A stretch of 64,000 nt of DNA from Bacillus pinisoli (GCF_023036475.1 NZ_JAJQKI010000004.1:248001-312000); one strand, 5' to 3'. Counted from the stretch's first letter, positions 8,121 through 18,367 are shown. The notes: generated by a model from the sequence alone, not told the origin. Numbers and translations: made by a program.

Positions 8121-9316
8121 GTATTGAGCCACTCCTTTATTAATTCCTTTTGATTGTCCAACTTACCAACTAATATATCATGTTCCATCTTACTTAAAAC
8201 TTTACTAACCCAAGGGCCAGGAGGTTGACCTACCATCTCAATCAATTCGTGCCCGTTAACAGCAAGATCTGATTTATCATATATAGGTAATTTTTTGTAT
8301 GCGTCGAACCGTTTACTTACTTCGGTTTCATCTAGTTGTCCTAGCTGTATTAATCGTAGACGTTCTGTAGAAATGGTAAGCTCCTCTCCAAGCTTGTACA
8401 TAAGTAGATTAGTCCATCCTGTAGCCTGAATCTCTTCAAGGCCTAAGACCATACTAGTGGCTTCTTTTATAAGTCTAGTTGGTAATTTCCAAGTCTTTAA
8501 AAACCACTCTGTTTCTTTCACCTTTAATACCGTGCAAAGTAATGCCCATTTTTCTGTTCTTGTTTTTAACAAGTTGCTGTGGATGTTTGGCCAGTGTTGA
8601 AGTTGATCCCTATAAGATATCAAGCTTAGAATCTGTTCTGAAAGGCCAGTCTCCGCTAGTAGTTGCATGGCCGACTTACAATTTATACCAGATAAAGTTT
8701 TTTCCAATTCGACTGAGATCCGCTCTATGGAAATATGATGTAACAAATTTGCATTAGCTTTAATTGCCAAAAGAGTCTCTTGTTCAATGTCAAAGGCAAG
8801 CTGACTATGAAAACGAATTGCTCTTACCATTCGAAGAGCATCCTCCTGAAAACGTTCATGAGGAACCCCAACTGTTTGAATCTTCTTTTCCTTAATTGCA
8901 GCTTGTCCATGAAACGGATCAAAAATTTGTCCGTGTTCATTCATAGCGATGGCGTTCATTGTAAAGTCACGCCGCTTTAAGTCCTCTAGTAGTGAATCGA
9001 TAAACTGGACATTCGTTGGCCTTCTATGGTCAAGGTATTCGTCGTCTTTACGAAAGGTTGTTACTTCAAACGCCTCTTCCTCCAGCATCACCACAACAGT
9101 CCCATGTTCAATCCCAACGGGTATGGTCTTAGGAAAAAGCTCCATAACCTGCTCTGGAAGGGCAGACGTCGATATATCAATATCACCAATCGGGCGATTC
9201 ATGATCGTATCCCTAATCGCCCCTCCGACAAAATAAGCTTGATATCCTTTTTCCGTTAATCTCCGTACTATCTTATAAGGTTTCTCAAAAACTTCTTTCA
9301 CCAAGACCACATCCAC
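8105..9316 (-). CDS. cca: CCA tRNA nucleotidyltransferase
   Basis: 403 residues, class II CCA-adding enzyme that builds or repairs the tRNA 3' CCA end. The nucleotidyltransferase head carries YFVGGAIRD and GDIDIST (catalytic DxD), then RRDFTMNAIAM and RFQEDALRMVRAIRF, followed by an all-helical body/tail. Start is GTG at 9316, overlapping the bshA stop by one base (TAGTG). It lies within a tight bshB1-bshA-cca-birA run, as in B. subtilis. Confidence 0.95.
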   Translation of the reverse strand: MDVVLVKEVFEKPYKIVRRLTEKGYQAYFVGGAIRDTIMNRPIGDIDISTSALPEQVMELFPKTIPVGIEHGTVVVMLEEEAFEVTTFRKDDEYLDHRRPTNVQFIDSLLEDLKRRDFTMNAIAMNEHGQIFDPFHGQAAIKEKKIQTVGVPHERFQEDALRMVRAIRFHSQLAFDIEQETLLAIKANANLLHHISIERISVELEKTLSGINCKSAMQLLAETGLSEQILSLISYRDQLQHWPNIHSNLLKTRTEKWALLCTVLKVKETEWFLKTWKLPTRLIKEATSMVLGLEEIQATGWTNLLMYKLGEELTISTERLRLIQLGQLDETEVSKRFDAYKKLPIYDKSDLAVNGHELIEMVGQPPGPWVSKVLSKMEHDILVGKLDNQKELIKEWLNTCNQL

Positions 9317-10443
9317 TATTTCGATAATGTTTGAGTATATATTTCTTCATATTGCTGCAGTATTTTAGTTGAACTAAACTCTTCCCTAACACGTTTCTCC
9401 GCATTTATAGACATTCTCTTATGAAGGGCTGGGTCAGAAAGTAATGTTATAGCTCGATCACTGACCATATTCACATCCCCAAGCTCACACAAGTACCCGG
9501 TTTCTCCATCTACAATCACTTCGGGAATTCCACCAATTCTTGTGCCAATACAAGGCACACCACAGGCCATCGCTTCTAATAGCACCAAGCCGAAGCTTTC
9601 TTTTTGAGATAAGAGTAGCTTTAAATCACTCATTGAATATAAATCTTCAAGCTTATCCTGCTTCCCTAGGAAAAGCACTTTTTCAGTTAGATTTTTTTCT
9701 TTCACCAGCTTATTTACAACTGTCAATTCTGGTCCATCGCCAACTAATAATAGCTTAGACGGAATATGTTTTTCAATTTGCTCAAATGCTAAGATGACAT
9801 CTGTCACTCTTTTTACAGCTCTAAAATTAGAAGTATGTATAATTACTTTTTCTTCAGATTTAATCCCGTACGCTTCCTTTAAGGCATTTGAATCTTTTCT
9901 ATAATAAATACGTTCATCTAAAAAGTTATAAATCGGCGTGATGTGTTGATCAGGTTCTAGCATTTCATACGTTTGTTCAATTAAAGATTTAGAGACTGCC
10001 GTTACGGCATCTGAGCGTTCTATACCAAATTTTATTAAGTCACTCATTGATGGATCATAGCCTAATACGGTTACATCCGTTCCATGCAATGTTGTAACAA
10101 TTTTCACATCCCGCTTTGCCATTTGTTTTGCAAGTACAGCACAAACGGCATGAGGAACTGCGTAGTGTACGTGTAGTAAATCTAACTCTTCACGGTCTAT
10201 TACTTCTGCCATCTTACCTGCCAATGCTAAATCATAAGGTGGATATTGGAAAACAGAATAATGATTAACTTGTACCTCATGATAATATATATTGCAATAT
10301 ACCTTGTTCAAACGAAACGGAAGGCTTGAAGAAATAAAATGGATTTCGTGACCTTTTTCTGCTAGTAGTTTTCCAAGTTCGGTGGCGATCACACCAGACC
10401 CCCCGACAGTTGGATAACATGTAATACCAATTTTCAACTTCAT
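9316..10443 (-). CDS. bshA: N-acetyl-alpha-D-glucosaminyl L-malate synthase BshA
   Basis: 375 residues, a GT4 retaining glycosyltransferase that joins GlcNAc from UDP-GlcNAc to L-malate, the first step of bacillithiol synthesis. The N-terminal [12 protein letters not shown] loop, [10 protein letters not shown] and the acceptor/nucleotide [12 protein letters not shown] motif are visible. Its ATG overlaps the bshB1 TGA (ATGA), indicating translational coupling. bshC is not in the window. Confidence 0.95.
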   Translation of the reverse strand: MKLKIGITCYPTVGGSGVIATELGKLLAEKGHEIHFISSSLPFRLNKVYCNIYYHEVQVNHYSVFQYPPYDLALAGKMAEVIDREELDLLHVHYAVPHAVCAVLAKQMAKRDVKIVTTLHGTDVTVLGYDPSMSDLIKFGIERSDAVTAVSKSLIEQTYEMLEPDQHITPIYNFLDERIYYRKDSNALKEAYGIKSEEKVIIHTSNFRAVKRVTDVILAFEQIEKHIPSKLLLVGDGPELTVVNKLVKEKNLTEKVLFLGKQDKLEDLYSMSDLKLLLSQKESFGLVLLEAMACGVPCIGTRIGGIPEVIVDGETGYLCELGDVNMVSDRAITLLSDPALHKRMSINAEKRVREEFSSTKILQQYEEIYTQTLSK

Positions 10444-11162
10444 TTGTTCTCCCCTAACAACCCACTTCCTATGAGGAACGGTTTTTTACTGATAAAGCCT
10501 TCCGCATACGCGACTCCTGCTTCTTGTCCATACAGTTTTTCTCTACTCAGTATGTTTTCTATATATCCGTTCACTAATGGTGTATCTACACTTCCAGCTC
10601 TTTTTGTAAATTGACTTTCATAAGCTCGTAAACTTTGAATTTTTGTATCCATCGTGTTGGTAATATCCATTAAAAAAGTCGGTACGTGATATCCATTGAT
10701 GACATAATAAAACAAATGTGAAATCTTATGCGATGGAAGAGAGTCATTCACTTCATAGTTTTTTATCCCCGCTGAAAAAACAGCCTCCTCAACCAATGAG
10801 GCACATCGACCATGATCAGGATGTCGATCTATTTCATATGGCACAAACACGTAGGTAGGTCTATATTTTCTGATGATATAGGCAATTTTCCTAATATACT
10901 CTTGAGACATAAATAAGCCACGATCTGGTAACTGTAGGTTCTCCCTCAACGTAATTCCTAATATTTCACCCGCTCGCTTTGCCTCCTGATGGCGAATTTC
11001 AACTGTTCCATTTGAAGAAAGCTCAGCTTCCGTTAAGTCGCAGATTCCGACTTTTAGACCTTTACTAGTATATTTGGCAATGGTTCCTGCCATACCAATT
11101 TCTACATCATCGGCATGTGCTCCAAATGCCAAAATATCAAGCTTTTCATTAGGACTGGTCAT
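10440..11162 (-). CDS. bshB1: N-acetyl-alpha-D-glucosaminyl L-malate deacetylase BshB1
   Basis: 240 residues, PIG-L/LmbE-type zinc deacetylase acting second in bacillithiol synthesis. Metal/catalytic motifs AHADDVE (about residues 14-20) and HPDHG are both intact. The start at 11162 follows GGAGG by 10 bases; an in-frame upstream start would extend it into mgsA without homology. Overlaps mgsA by 14 bases. Confidence 0.95.
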   Translation of the reverse strand: MTSPNEKLDILAFGAHADDVEIGMAGTIAKYTSKGLKVGICDLTEAELSSNGTVEIRHQEAKRAGEILGITLRENLQLPDRGLFMSQEYIRKIAYIIRKYRPTYVFVPYEIDRHPDHGRCASLVEEAVFSAGIKNYEVNDSLPSHKISHLFYYVINGYHVPTFLMDITNTMDTKIQSLRAYESQFTKRAGSVDTPLVNGYIENILSREKLYGQEAGVAYAEGFISKKPFLIGSGLLGENK

Positions 11163-11553
11163 GTACAATCTTCCTCCAGGTAAAATCGCCTCGTTTAATC
11201 CCATTAATTAAAATTTCAGCTGTCCCCATATTTGTTGCCAAAGGAATATTGTAAACATCACAAAGTCTAATGAGTGCCGTCACGTCAGGTTCATGAGGCT
11301 GTGCTGTTAATGGGTCTCTGAAGAAGAAAACAGCATCCATTTCATTTTTAGCGATAAGTGAGCCGATCTCTTGATCTCCTCCCAGGGGACCAGATTTAAA
11401 ACGAGTGATGGAAAGACCTGTTGCTTCCGTTATTTTCAGTCCCGTCGTACCTGTTGCATATAATTCATGCTGTTCAAAGATTGTCTTATAGGCAATGGAG
11501 AATTGAACGAGCTCTGGCTTCTTCTTATCATGAGCAATTAAAGCAATTTTCAT
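11149..11553 (-). CDS. mgsA: methylglyoxal synthase
   Basis: 134 residues. Converts dihydroxyacetone phosphate to methylglyoxal plus phosphate, relieving sugar-phosphate overload. GTTGLKI, the phosphate-binding [11 protein letters not shown] and [12 protein letters not shown] (catalytic His/Asp region) are present. Adjacent to bacillithiol genes, which fits because bacillithiol contributes to methylglyoxal detoxification; gene order is the same in B. subtilis. Confidence 0.96.
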   Translation of the reverse strand: MKIALIAHDKKKPELVQFSIAYKTIFEQHELYATGTTGLKITEATGLSITRFKSGPLGGDQEIGSLIAKNEMDAVFFFRDPLTAQPHEPDVTALIRLCDVYNIPLATNMGTAEILINGIKRGDFTWRKIVHDQS

Positions 11554-11563
11554 GGTTTCCCCT

Positions 11564-12364
11564 CTATTCCATAATGTTTTCTAAACCGTACACTAGCAGA
11601 TCAATTTTCATTACGGTTTCAATCGCTAGTTGTACGCCAGACATAAACGATTCTCTGTTATAGGAATCGTGACGAATAGTTAATGTTTGTCCATCCCCAC
11701 CAAATAAAACCTCTTGATGTGCAATTAAGCCTGGCAACCTAACACTATGTAATCGAATTCCTTCAAAATCTGCACCTCTTGCTCCTGTTATGTGTTCTTT
11801 TTCATCAGGATGCCCCTGTTGTTTTTTCTCTCTCACTTCTGCAATCATTTCAGCTGTCTTGATCCCTGTACCACTTGGCGCATCTAGTTTTTGGTTATGG
11901 TGAAGCTCAATGATTTCGACATCTTGAAAATATTTAGCGGCCATTTGCGAGAACTTCATCATTAAAACGGCACCAATAGCAAAATTTGGTGCAATAATAG
12001 CACCTAATTCCTTTTGTTCAGCTAGATCTTGAAGCTCGGTTAAATCCTGTGCGGAAAAACCGGTTGTTCCTACTACAGGTCTAACTCCATATTCAAGCGC
12101 AAGTTTCGTATGCTTTCTTCCAATTTCAGGAGTCGTTAAATCTAGAAGTACGTCTGGTTTTACTTGTTGTAAACAAGTTTCAAGGTCTTCATAGATAGGT
12201 GCATCTAATGCAGGTAAGCCTTCAATATCGGATATAAGTTTACCTCCGTTAATGCGATCTACTGCTCCAACCAAGCTAAAATGTGGTGTAGTATGAATTA
12301 AGTGTAAAGCTTCCTTACCCATTCTACCTCTTGGTCCTGCTATCACAATTTTTATTTCATTCAT
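11564..12364 (-). CDS. dapB: 4-hydroxy-tetrahydrodipicolinate reductase
   Basis: 266 residues. NAD(P)H-dependent step of the lysine/diaminopimelate pathway, which also feeds dipicolinate in spores. N-terminal Rossmann motif [10 protein letters not shown] and the substrate-binding [15 protein letters not shown] are intact. It starts 10 bases after ypjD and precedes mgsA by 10 bases, so it is in the ypjD-dapB-mgsA-bshB1-bshA-cca-birA run. Confidence 0.96.
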   Translation of the reverse strand: MNEIKIVIAGPRGRMGKEALHLIHTTPHFSLVGAVDRINGGKLISDIEGLPALDAPIYEDLETCLQQVKPDVLLDLTTPEIGRKHTKLALEYGVRPVVGTTGFSAQDLTELQDLAEQKELGAIIAPNFAIGAVLMMKFSQMAAKYFQDVEIIELHHNQKLDAPSGTGIKTAEMIAEVREKKQQGHPDEKEHITGARGADFEGIRLHSVRLPGLIAHQEVLFGGDGQTLTIRHDSYNRESFMSGVQLAIETVMKIDLLVYGLENIME

Positions 12365-12374
12365 TTTAACACTC

Positions 12375-12701
12375 CTACTCTTCTTTTTTAGTCCAACGAT
12401 CTTTATCTCGTGTATTGAATTTTTTCATAACCAAGTTATGAGATTCTTCTAAGTCAATTTGTAACGAATTAGCAAGACAAGTAAGTACAAAGAGCATATC
12501 CCCAATTTCCTGCTCCATTGACTTTTCTTCCTCTGTTGACTTTTTCGGCTTCTCACCATAATAATGATTAACCTCTCTTGCTAACTCACCTAACTCCTCT
12601 GTTAACCGTGCTAGCATCGCTAACGGGCTAAAATAACCTTCTTTAAACTGCCCTATGTATTCATCTACTTCTTTTTGAAGTTCTTGCAAGGTTTTCGCCA
12701 T
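12375..12701 (-). CDS. ypjD: MazG-like nucleotide pyrophosphohydrolase YpjD
   Basis: 108 residues, all-alpha NTP pyrophosphohydrolase of the MazG family. The metal-binding pattern is visible as [10 protein letters not shown] followed by [11 protein letters not shown]. The likely role is house-cleaning of non-canonical dNTPs. First gene of the dapB run, divergent from ypjC across a 146-base promoter region. Confidence 0.9.
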   Translation of the reverse strand: MAKTLQELQKEVDEYIGQFKEGYFSPLAMLARLTEELGELAREVNHYYGEKPKKSTEEEKSMEQEIGDMLFVLTCLANSLQIDLEESHNLVMKKFNTRDKDRWTKKEE

Positions 12702-12781
12702 AAGTCTTCACCTCATATTTTTCTTCTTCCATGTTAGCTAAAACAACGTGATTTGACAAATATTAAAATTACAAAGTTAAA

Positions 12782-12810
12782 TTGCCCTTCTACAACGTAT
12801 CGTCTATAAT
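12782..12810 (+). promoter_or_regulatory. SigA-type promoter of ypjC
   Basis: TTGCCC (12782-12787), 17-base spacer, perfect TATAAT (12805-12810), 38 bases before the ypjC ATG, which is preceded by CTGGAGG. Confidence 0.7.
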
Positions 12811-12847
12811 TTGTAACGGATTGGAAAATTAAAACTGGAGGCTTAAT

Positions 12848-13723
12848 ATGTTTGGAAGAATTAGATTTGTAAATATTTTCTTCATTCTACTTGGATCAGC
12901 CATTTTTTCGTTTGGACTAGTCAATTTTAATATGCAGTATCACCTTGCTGAGGGTGGGTTTACCGGTATTACCTTATTACTTTTTTTCCTATTTAAGTTT
13001 GACCCTGCAATCTCAAACTTACTTCTAAATATCCCATTATTTTTTATAGGATGGAAAATACTCGGAAGAATTTCGTTTATTTATACAATGATTGGTACAT
13101 TTAGCGTATCTGGATATCTATGGCTATTTCAAAAGTTTCCAGTTAATTTTGAACTCGAAAATGATATAACATTGGTTGCTTTATTTGCCGGTATTTTTAT
13201 TGGGGTAGGATTAGGAATCATCTTCCGTTACGGTGGTACAACTGGTGGAGTTGATATTATTGCACGTCTAGCGCGGAAGTATATTGGTTGGAGTATGGGA
13301 AAAACCATGTTTTTATTTGACTTATGTATTATTGCATTATCTGTTATTACATACCTTTCTTATCGTCAAGGAATGTATACGCTTGTCGCCGTCTTCATTG
13401 GTGCAAAGGTTATTGACTTTATGCAAGAAGGGGCATATTCAGCAAAAGGGGCTACAATCATCTCAGAAAAAAATAATGAAATTGCTGAGAAAATTCTTCA
13501 TGAAATGGAACGAGGAGTCACGATTTTACGTGGGATGGGTTCATTTACAAGACAAGAAAAGGAAGTACTTTATTGTGTAGTAGGTCGTAATGAAATCGTT
13601 AAGTTAAAGAATATTATTACTTATGTTGATCCACATGCTTTCGTAGCTGTATCAGATGTTCATGATGTCCTAGGAGAAGGCTTTACTCTCGATGAAAATA
13701 AGAAACCGCTTCGGGAAGAGTAA
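12848..13723 (+). CDS. ypjC: YitT/YpjC family membrane protein (DUF161 + DUF2179)
   Basis: 291 residues. Five to six hydrophobic segments occupy residues ~8-190, including the family GGTTGGVDIIARL motif; the C-terminal ~90 residues form the soluble DUF2179 domain (GATIISEKNNEIAEKILHEM, ending DVHDVLGEGF). Function of this family is not established. One of few plus-strand genes, with its own promoter and a strong shared terminator with the convergent protease gene. Confidence 0.9.
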   Translation: MFGRIRFVNIFFILLGSAIFSFGLVNFNMQYHLAEGGFTGITLLLFFLFKFDPAISNLLLNIPLFFIGWKILGRISFIYTMIGTFSVSGYLWLFQKFPVNFELENDITLVALFAGIFIGVGLGIIFRYGGTTGGVDIIARLARKYIGWSMGKTMFLFDLCIIALSVITYLSYRQGMYTLVAVFIGAKVIDFMQEGAYSAKGATIISEKNNEIAEKILHEMERGVTILRGMGSFTRQEKEVLYCVVGRNEIVKLKNIITYVDPHAFVAVSDVHDVLGEGFTLDENKKPLREE

Positions 13724-13738
13724 ACAAAATGAATACAT

Positions 13739-13779
13739 AAAAAATCCTACTTGAAAACATATCAAGTAGGATTTTTTTA
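13739..13779. terminator. bidirectional terminator between ypjC and the YugP-like gene
   Basis: AATCCTACTTGA pairs perfectly with TCAAGTAGGATT around a 7-base loop, with an A-run on the left and T-run on the right, so it serves both convergent genes. Confidence 0.9.
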
Positions 13780-14457
13780 TTAATCTTCGCTTTGCATCCC
13801 TGTGTAGATTAGGACTAAACGAACTAATTCTAAAACTGCAACTAGAGCTGCTGCAACATAAGTTAATGCCGCTGCATTTAATACTTTACGTGTTTCGCGT
13901 TCTTCATCATTCCTAATAATACCCGCTGACACAATTTCATTCATAGCACGGTTTGATGCATCAAATTCAACAGGAAGTGTTACAAGTTGGAATAATACCG
14001 CTGCTGCCATGAAAACAATACCTAGTAATACTAGCCCACTAATGCTAGCAAAGAAACCGATAAGAATCAAAATCCAAGAAAAATTAGATCCAATATTAGC
14101 AACTGGTACTAGTGCATGTCGGAAACGTAAGAAAGCATATTCTTGCTGATCTTGAATTGCGTGTCCAACCTCATGTGCTGCTACTGCAGCGCCTGCAATA
14201 GAATTACCATAGTAGTTATTTGTTGATAATCTAACCGTTTTGGAGCGAGGATCATAATGATCCGATAGAGTTCCTGGAGTTTCTTCAACACCTACATGGT
14301 ATAAACCGTTATCATCTAAAATTTTTCTGGCTACTTGTGCCCCCGTCATCCCAGATGAAGCAGTTACCTTTGAGTATTTCTTGTAAGCACTTTTTACTTT
14401 CATCTGAGCAAAAAGCGGAATGATAATGATTAACGCGAAGTAAATGATAAAGCCCAT
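13780..14457 (-). CDS. membrane zinc metallopeptidase, YugP family
   Basis: 225 residues. An N-terminal membrane segment (1-18), a cytoplasmic/peripheral part with the zinc signature HEVGH at residues 95-99, then three more hydrophobic segments (~115-170 and ~198-220). This matches the neutral zinc metallopeptidase type 2 family exemplified by B. subtilis YugP; substrates are unknown. It has its own promoter and ribosome site (GGAGG). In B. subtilis yugP is elsewhere, so the position between ypjB and ypjC is a local difference. Confidence 0.85.
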   Translation of the reverse strand: MGFIIYFALIIIIPLFAQMKVKSAYKKYSKVTASSGMTGAQVARKILDDNGLYHVGVEETPGTLSDHYDPRSKTVRLSTNNYYGNSIAGAAVAAHEVGHAIQDQQEYAFLRFRHALVPVANIGSNFSWILILIGFFASISGLVLLGIVFMAAAVLFQLVTLPVEFDASNRAMNEIVSAGIIRNDEERETRKVLNAAALTYVAAALVAVLELVRLVLIYTGMQSED

Positions 14458-14478
14458 AAGTCATCCTCCATAAAAAAC

Positions 14479-14506
14479 ATTATAATATTATCTTAATTGT
14501 AAGCAA
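14479..14506 (-). promoter_or_regulatory. SigA-type promoter of the YugP-like gene
   Basis: Minus strand: TTGCTT (14501-14506), 16-base spacer, perfect TATAAT (14479-14484), about 20 bases before the start codon region. Confidence 0.55.
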
Positions 14507-14520
14507 GACATATAGTGGTG

Positions 14521-15312
14521 TCAATCATTTAGCCTTCTTCTAGCTGCTTGTTTTTCTTTGTCTCCCTTATATTTTCTCCAGCCTACGTAAGATAATGTAA
14601 CGATTATAATACTTCCTGTTGAGATCATCACCCAGATCAATGAAGGATCCGCATCATCCTCTTTCATTTGCTTAAACATACGAATTAGTTCATCTTCCAT
14701 AACTTCCATATGCTCCATCCTAGACTCATGCTCTAACAGTTCGTCACGTGATTGATCCATATACGTCACATATGCATTTATTTTCTCAGTTTGTTGGACA
14801 TCAAGATCAAGCTTAACACTAGGATAAATGATGTCATACTTTCCTAGAAAAACATTAAGTTCCTGCTGAAAGACTTCAACATCACCTGCATTTACTGCCT
14901 CTTTTAGTGAATGGAAGGTTGTCATAACGGAGGTTTCCATCTCTGCCCATAATGGTTGATGCTCAGATTTAATAGCGTCTACAATAAGGCGGAATTTTGT
15001 CACTACTTTAATGGCATCCTCATGAGTTATCGTTTCAGAAGTTAGTATCCTTCTAGCCTCATCATTAGAAGTCGAGATAATCCTAATCTCATCCATCGTG
15101 AAAGCATTATCATGTATTGTTTCTTTCGAAAACTGATCTGAGAAATAAGAAAGTAGCTTTTCTGCATCACTATATTTTTGATGCTTCACTAGTTGAAGGG
15201 CTTGATCCGTTATAATATCAAGCTTTTCCCAATTATCTGTATGATTTGCTAGTCCGATTGAAGGTGTTATTAATACTAGAACCATAGTTACTACCATTAT
15301 CCATCTACTCAT
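14521..15312 (-). CDS. ypjB: sporulation protein YpjB
   Basis: 263 residues, matching Bacillus YpjB in length and order. A signal peptide (residues 1-22, ending SIGLA), a long helical extracytoplasmic region, one C-terminal membrane segment (~229-248) and a basic tail (KYKGDKEKQAARRR). The family is linked to sporulation but its biochemical role is unknown. Follows ypjA by 59 bases. Confidence 0.88.
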   Translation of the reverse strand: MSRWIMVVTMVLVLITPSIGLANHTDNWEKLDIITDQALQLVKHQKYSDAEKLLSYFSDQFSKETIHDNAFTMDEIRIISTSNDEARRILTSETITHEDAIKVVTKFRLIVDAIKSEHQPLWAEMETSVMTTFHSLKEAVNAGDVEVFQQELNVFLGKYDIIYPSVKLDLDVQQTEKINAYVTYMDQSRDELLEHESRMEHMEVMEDELIRMFKQMKEDDADPSLIWVMISTGSIIIVTLSYVGWRKYKGDKEKQAARRRLND

Positions 15313-15371
15313 ACTTGTCCCTCCCCTTACTACTTATAAAATTGTATGAGAGGGTGGACAAGAGTAGACCA

Positions 15372-15962
15372 TTATAATGTTAATTGTGTTCTATTTTTTC
15401 GAATACAAAGAATGTAGGCTATTAGAAGTGATCCTAAGCTCAACCAAAACGTAAAATAACCAATGTATGGGATATAATCATCCAGTCTATACCTCGGATA
15501 CATAAAAAAGACGTAATCAATGATATCATTATGTAATGTCCATACTCCAGCTAGCAATAAATGCCAAGCCTTCATTTTATAATAGGGCGCATAAAGTAGT
15601 CCTTGAATCGCCATTGCAGCATGAGAAGCAATTAGCATGTAACCTTGCCATGGTAGTTCTCCCTGAATGGATAGAACTAAAAGATTCATTACTACTGCCC
15701 ATATACCGTATTTAAATAACGTCACAATGGCAAGAGCCTCAAATATGGGCCAGTTTTTATTAAGAAGAAACGCTACGAGCACAAACACAAAAAATAAACT
15801 TGCTGTTGGACTATCCGGAACAAATAGTAAGAAAATGGAGGGAGTGTCAGCTAGTTGCCATCCATACCATTTATAACCGTAAATTGTTCCTGCTAGATTG
15901 ATGATCAATAATGTCCACAGAACCCAACGTTGACCTAGGAACAATTGAAACCATTTTACCAT
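15372..15962 (-). CDS. ypjA: YpjA, DUF1405 multi-pass membrane protein
   Basis: 196 residues with about six hydrophobic segments and conserved tryptophan/histidine positions (YKWYGWQL, TLHNDIIDYVFFMYPRY). Integral membrane protein of unknown function, conserved next to qcrABC in Bacillus. Start at 15962 follows GGGAGG. A MITE-like element and the qcr terminator separate it from qcrC. Confidence 0.87.
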   Translation of the reverse strand: MVKWFQLFLGQRWVLWTLLIINLAGTIYGYKWYGWQLADTPSIFLLFVPDSPTASLFFVFVLVAFLLNKNWPIFEALAIVTLFKYGIWAVVMNLLVLSIQGELPWQGYMLIASHAAMAIQGLLYAPYYKMKAWHLLLAGVWTLHNDIIDYVFFMYPRYRLDDYIPYIGYFTFWLSLGSLLIAYILCIRKNRTQLTL

Positions 15963-15992
15963 CCCTTTTCCTCCCTATTCGATAATTAGTAA

Positions 15993-16179
15993 AGGCTCTT
16001 TTCAAAAACTTTGTTGCTTTTCAATCTTATATTTCAGCAATTTTGCCATATTACTATGATTAAACTGATTTTTTAAAGGTTAAAAAGAGCAAGTATCTAG
16101 AGTTGAAGCAGAGACTTTGTACTAACAAGTAAAAATCCGGGTTTTGGGATTTTTACAACAATCTATACGAAAACAGCCT
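15993..16179 (+). mobile_element. MITE-like element, copy A, with 6-bp target duplication
   Basis: 187 bp. The left end AGGCTCTTTTCAAAAACTTT is an imperfect inverted repeat of the right end. TAGTAA flanks the element on both sides (15987-15992 and 16180-16185). Near the right end GTAAAAATCC pairs with GGATTTTTAC. No reading frame. Same family as copies at 20355, 36708 and 40263. Confidence 0.85.
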
Positions 16180-16183
16180 TAGT

Positions 16184-16213
16184 AAAAAAAGCTGACGTAT
16201 TCGTCAGCTTTTT
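16184..16213 (-). terminator. qcrABC terminator
   Basis: AAAGCTGACG pairs with CGTCAGCTTT around TATT; on the minus strand it is followed by a run of Ts. It sits 10 bases beyond the qcrC stop. Confidence 0.9.
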
Positions 16214-16223
16214 CATCTCTATA

Positions 16224-16991
16224 TTATTCTTCACCAATTGAAACTACAAACTCTGCAAGCTTTTGTAGTTCTTCATCAGTGCCTTTAAAAATACCAGCAG
16301 GCATACCGCCTTGACCATTAACAGCGATATTAGCGATTTCTTCAGCTGTTAAACCGGTACCGATTAAAGTTGGTGCAGCAGCTGTTCCTGCTAAGTTCGT
16401 ACCATGACAGGATAAGCAAGTTTGAGCTTCAAGAATTGCGTAGCCCTCTGCTTCCGTGTCAATTGGAACCTCTTCAACGATCTTACCCATTTCAGCCTTC
16501 GCTTCCCAGTCAGTTTGAACAACTGATTCCCATGTTAAGAATATAGTTGCTGCAACCCCTAGAAGCATCATACCAACAGCAATCGGACGCTTAGAAGGAC
16601 GACGTTCTGGTCCACGATCTAGGAAAGGTGCTAACATTAATGCTCCGAATGCTAGACCCGGCATAATAATCGCACCTATGACCGTGTACGGTCCCGCTGC
16701 AAACTCATATTTTAAAAGTTGGTATAAGAACAAGAAGTACCAGTCAGGTAATGGAATATAACCTGTATCTGTCGGATCAGCCACACGCTCTAGTGGTGGT
16801 TGATGAGCAACAGTTAAACAAAGGAATCCGATTAGAAACACAGAACCTACTAACCATTCCTTTAATAAGAAGTTTGGCCAGAATGCTTCTGTTTTTCCTG
16901 GAAATTCCGAGTAATCCTTAGGGATATTAGGTTTCCTTTCAGCAGGTACACGTGAATCCCCAACAAATTTCATACCTTTACCACGATGCAT
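16224..16991 (-). CDS. qcrC: menaquinol:cytochrome c reductase cytochrome b/c subunit
   Basis: 255 residues. The N-terminal part is subunit IV-like with three membrane segments; the C-terminal part is a c-type cytochrome domain with the haem motif CLSCH at residues 192-196 and the probable axial Met at about 230 (GGMPAG). It carries electrons from the Rieske protein toward cytochrome c oxidase. Third gene of qcrABC; start at 16991 follows GGAGGGG by 6 bases. Confidence 0.96.
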   Translation of the reverse strand: MHRGKGMKFVGDSRVPAERKPNIPKDYSEFPGKTEAFWPNFLLKEWLVGSVFLIGFLCLTVAHQPPLERVADPTDTGYIPLPDWYFLFLYQLLKYEFAAGPYTVIGAIIMPGLAFGALMLAPFLDRGPERRPSKRPIAVGMMLLGVAATIFLTWESVVQTDWEAKAEMGKIVEEVPIDTEAEGYAILEAQTCLSCHGTNLAGTAAAPTLIGTGLTAEEIANIAVNGQGGMPAGIFKGTDEELQKLAEFVVSIGEE

Positions 16992-17110
16992 TCATTTCCC
17001 CTCCTTTTTTCTAGGTGGAAAAAATCTCGAAAAATCTCAAATTAAACTAAACCAATTTCCCGCAAATTTTTTCTTCGTATTTTTAAGAAGATTTTTTAAC
17101 AATTTTAATA

Positions 17111-17785
17111 TTAAAGCGGTCCAGAAATACCTTGTTTACGAATCATGACAAAGTGAGCTCCCATTAATCCTAGTAAAGCACCAGGTAAGAAGAACACGTG
17201 AATGGCAAAGAAACGTGTTAATGTTTGTGCACCGACAATTTCAGGGTGACCTGCTAGTAATGTTTTTAACATTCCACCTATAAACGGTGTAGCAGCGGCA
17301 ATCTCTAACCCTACTTTTGTAGCAAATAATGCTTTCATATCCCAAGGTAATAGATATCCTGTAAAACCAAGTCCTAACATTACAAAGAAAATTAGAACTC
17401 CTACAACCCAGTTTAATTCACGTGGTTTCTTATAAGCACCTTGGAAGAATACACGAAGAGTATGTAGGAACATCATAACAATGACCAAACTCGCTCCCCA
17501 GTGATGCATTCCACGAACAATTTGTCCGAAAGCCACTTCATTTTGCAAGTAATATACAGATTCCCACGCATTCTTAATATCTGGAACATAGTACATCGTT
17601 AGGAACATTCCAGAAAGAATTTGAATTACTGTAACGAAGAATGTTAATCCTCCAAAACAGTAAACAAATGCCGAGAAATGGTGAGCAGGGTTAACGTGTT
17701 CTGGAACCTCATGGTCCGCAATATCACGCCACATCGGCGTAATATCTAAACGTTCGTCTACCCAATCATAAATCTTGTTTAACAT
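17111..17785 (-). CDS. qcrB: menaquinol:cytochrome c reductase cytochrome b subunit
   Basis: 224 residues, b6-type with four membrane segments. Haem-ligand histidines are in HHFSAF, MHHWGAS and the C-terminal helix IHVFFLPG. Cys43 (VYCFGG), the site of covalent haem attachment in b6-type cytochromes, is present. It oxidises menaquinol at the membrane. qcrA ends 3 bases upstream. Confidence 0.97.
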   Translation of the reverse strand: MLNKIYDWVDERLDITPMWRDIADHEVPEHVNPAHHFSAFVYCFGGLTFFVTVIQILSGMFLTMYYVPDIKNAWESVYYLQNEVAFGQIVRGMHHWGASLVIVMMFLHTLRVFFQGAYKKPRELNWVVGVLIFFVMLGLGFTGYLLPWDMKALFATKVGLEIAAATPFIGGMLKTLLAGHPEIVGAQTLTRFFAIHVFFLPGALLGLMGAHFVMIRKQGISGPL

Positions 17786-17788
17786 GTA

Positions 17789-18295
17789 TTACGCCTCCCC
17801 TCTTGGTTTTGCTTTTCCTAAGTATAATTTCCCGTCTTTTACTTCAGACACATAAACATCTAATGGTGCTAGAGGTGGAGTTCCTGGTACGTTTGTACCG
17901 TCCTTTTCATACAGTCCATAGTGACATGGACAGAAGAACTTATTCTCATTTGCTGGATCTGAATTCCAGTTTACTGTACAGCCTAGATGCTTACAAACAG
18001 GTGATAATGCAACAATCTTATCGCCTTCTTTATATACCCAAGCTGATTTTGGCTCTTCTGACTTATACCAAGCATCAACTTGGTCAATTTTAAAGTCAAA
18101 GCGTTGAGGTTCCGCTGTAATATCCTCAACATTGGCAACAGGAACTAAATCCTGTTCAGTTGCAGGACGTAAAACCGGATCTAAAGCAAAACGAACCATT
18201 GGCATAAGCATACCTGCAGCCATAAATCCACCAACACCAGTAAGGGTATAGTTTAAGAATTGACGTCTTGAAACCCGATGCTTTTTCTCACTCAT
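17789..18295 (-). CDS. qcrA: Rieske iron-sulfur subunit of menaquinol:cytochrome c reductase
   Basis: 168 residues. Twin-arginine-like SRRQFLNY and one N-terminal membrane anchor, then the Rieske [2Fe-2S] domain with CKHLGC and CPCHYG, all four ligands intact. Two ATGs stand in tandem after GAGGGGGG; 18295 is chosen for spacing (6 bases) and homologue length. First gene of qcrABC. Confidence 0.96.
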   Translation of the reverse strand: MSEKKHRVSRRQFLNYTLTGVGGFMAAGMLMPMVRFALDPVLRPATEQDLVPVANVEDITAEPQRFDFKIDQVDAWYKSEEPKSAWVYKEGDKIVALSPVCKHLGCTVNWNSDPANENKFFCPCHYGLYEKDGTNVPGTPPLAPLDVYVSEVKDGKLYLGKAKPRGEA

Positions 18296-18367
18296 CATTT
18301 TCCCCCCTCTATACGAAGCTAAGTCCGTTCGGACAAACTTTAACACTTATAAAACTAGGACATACTC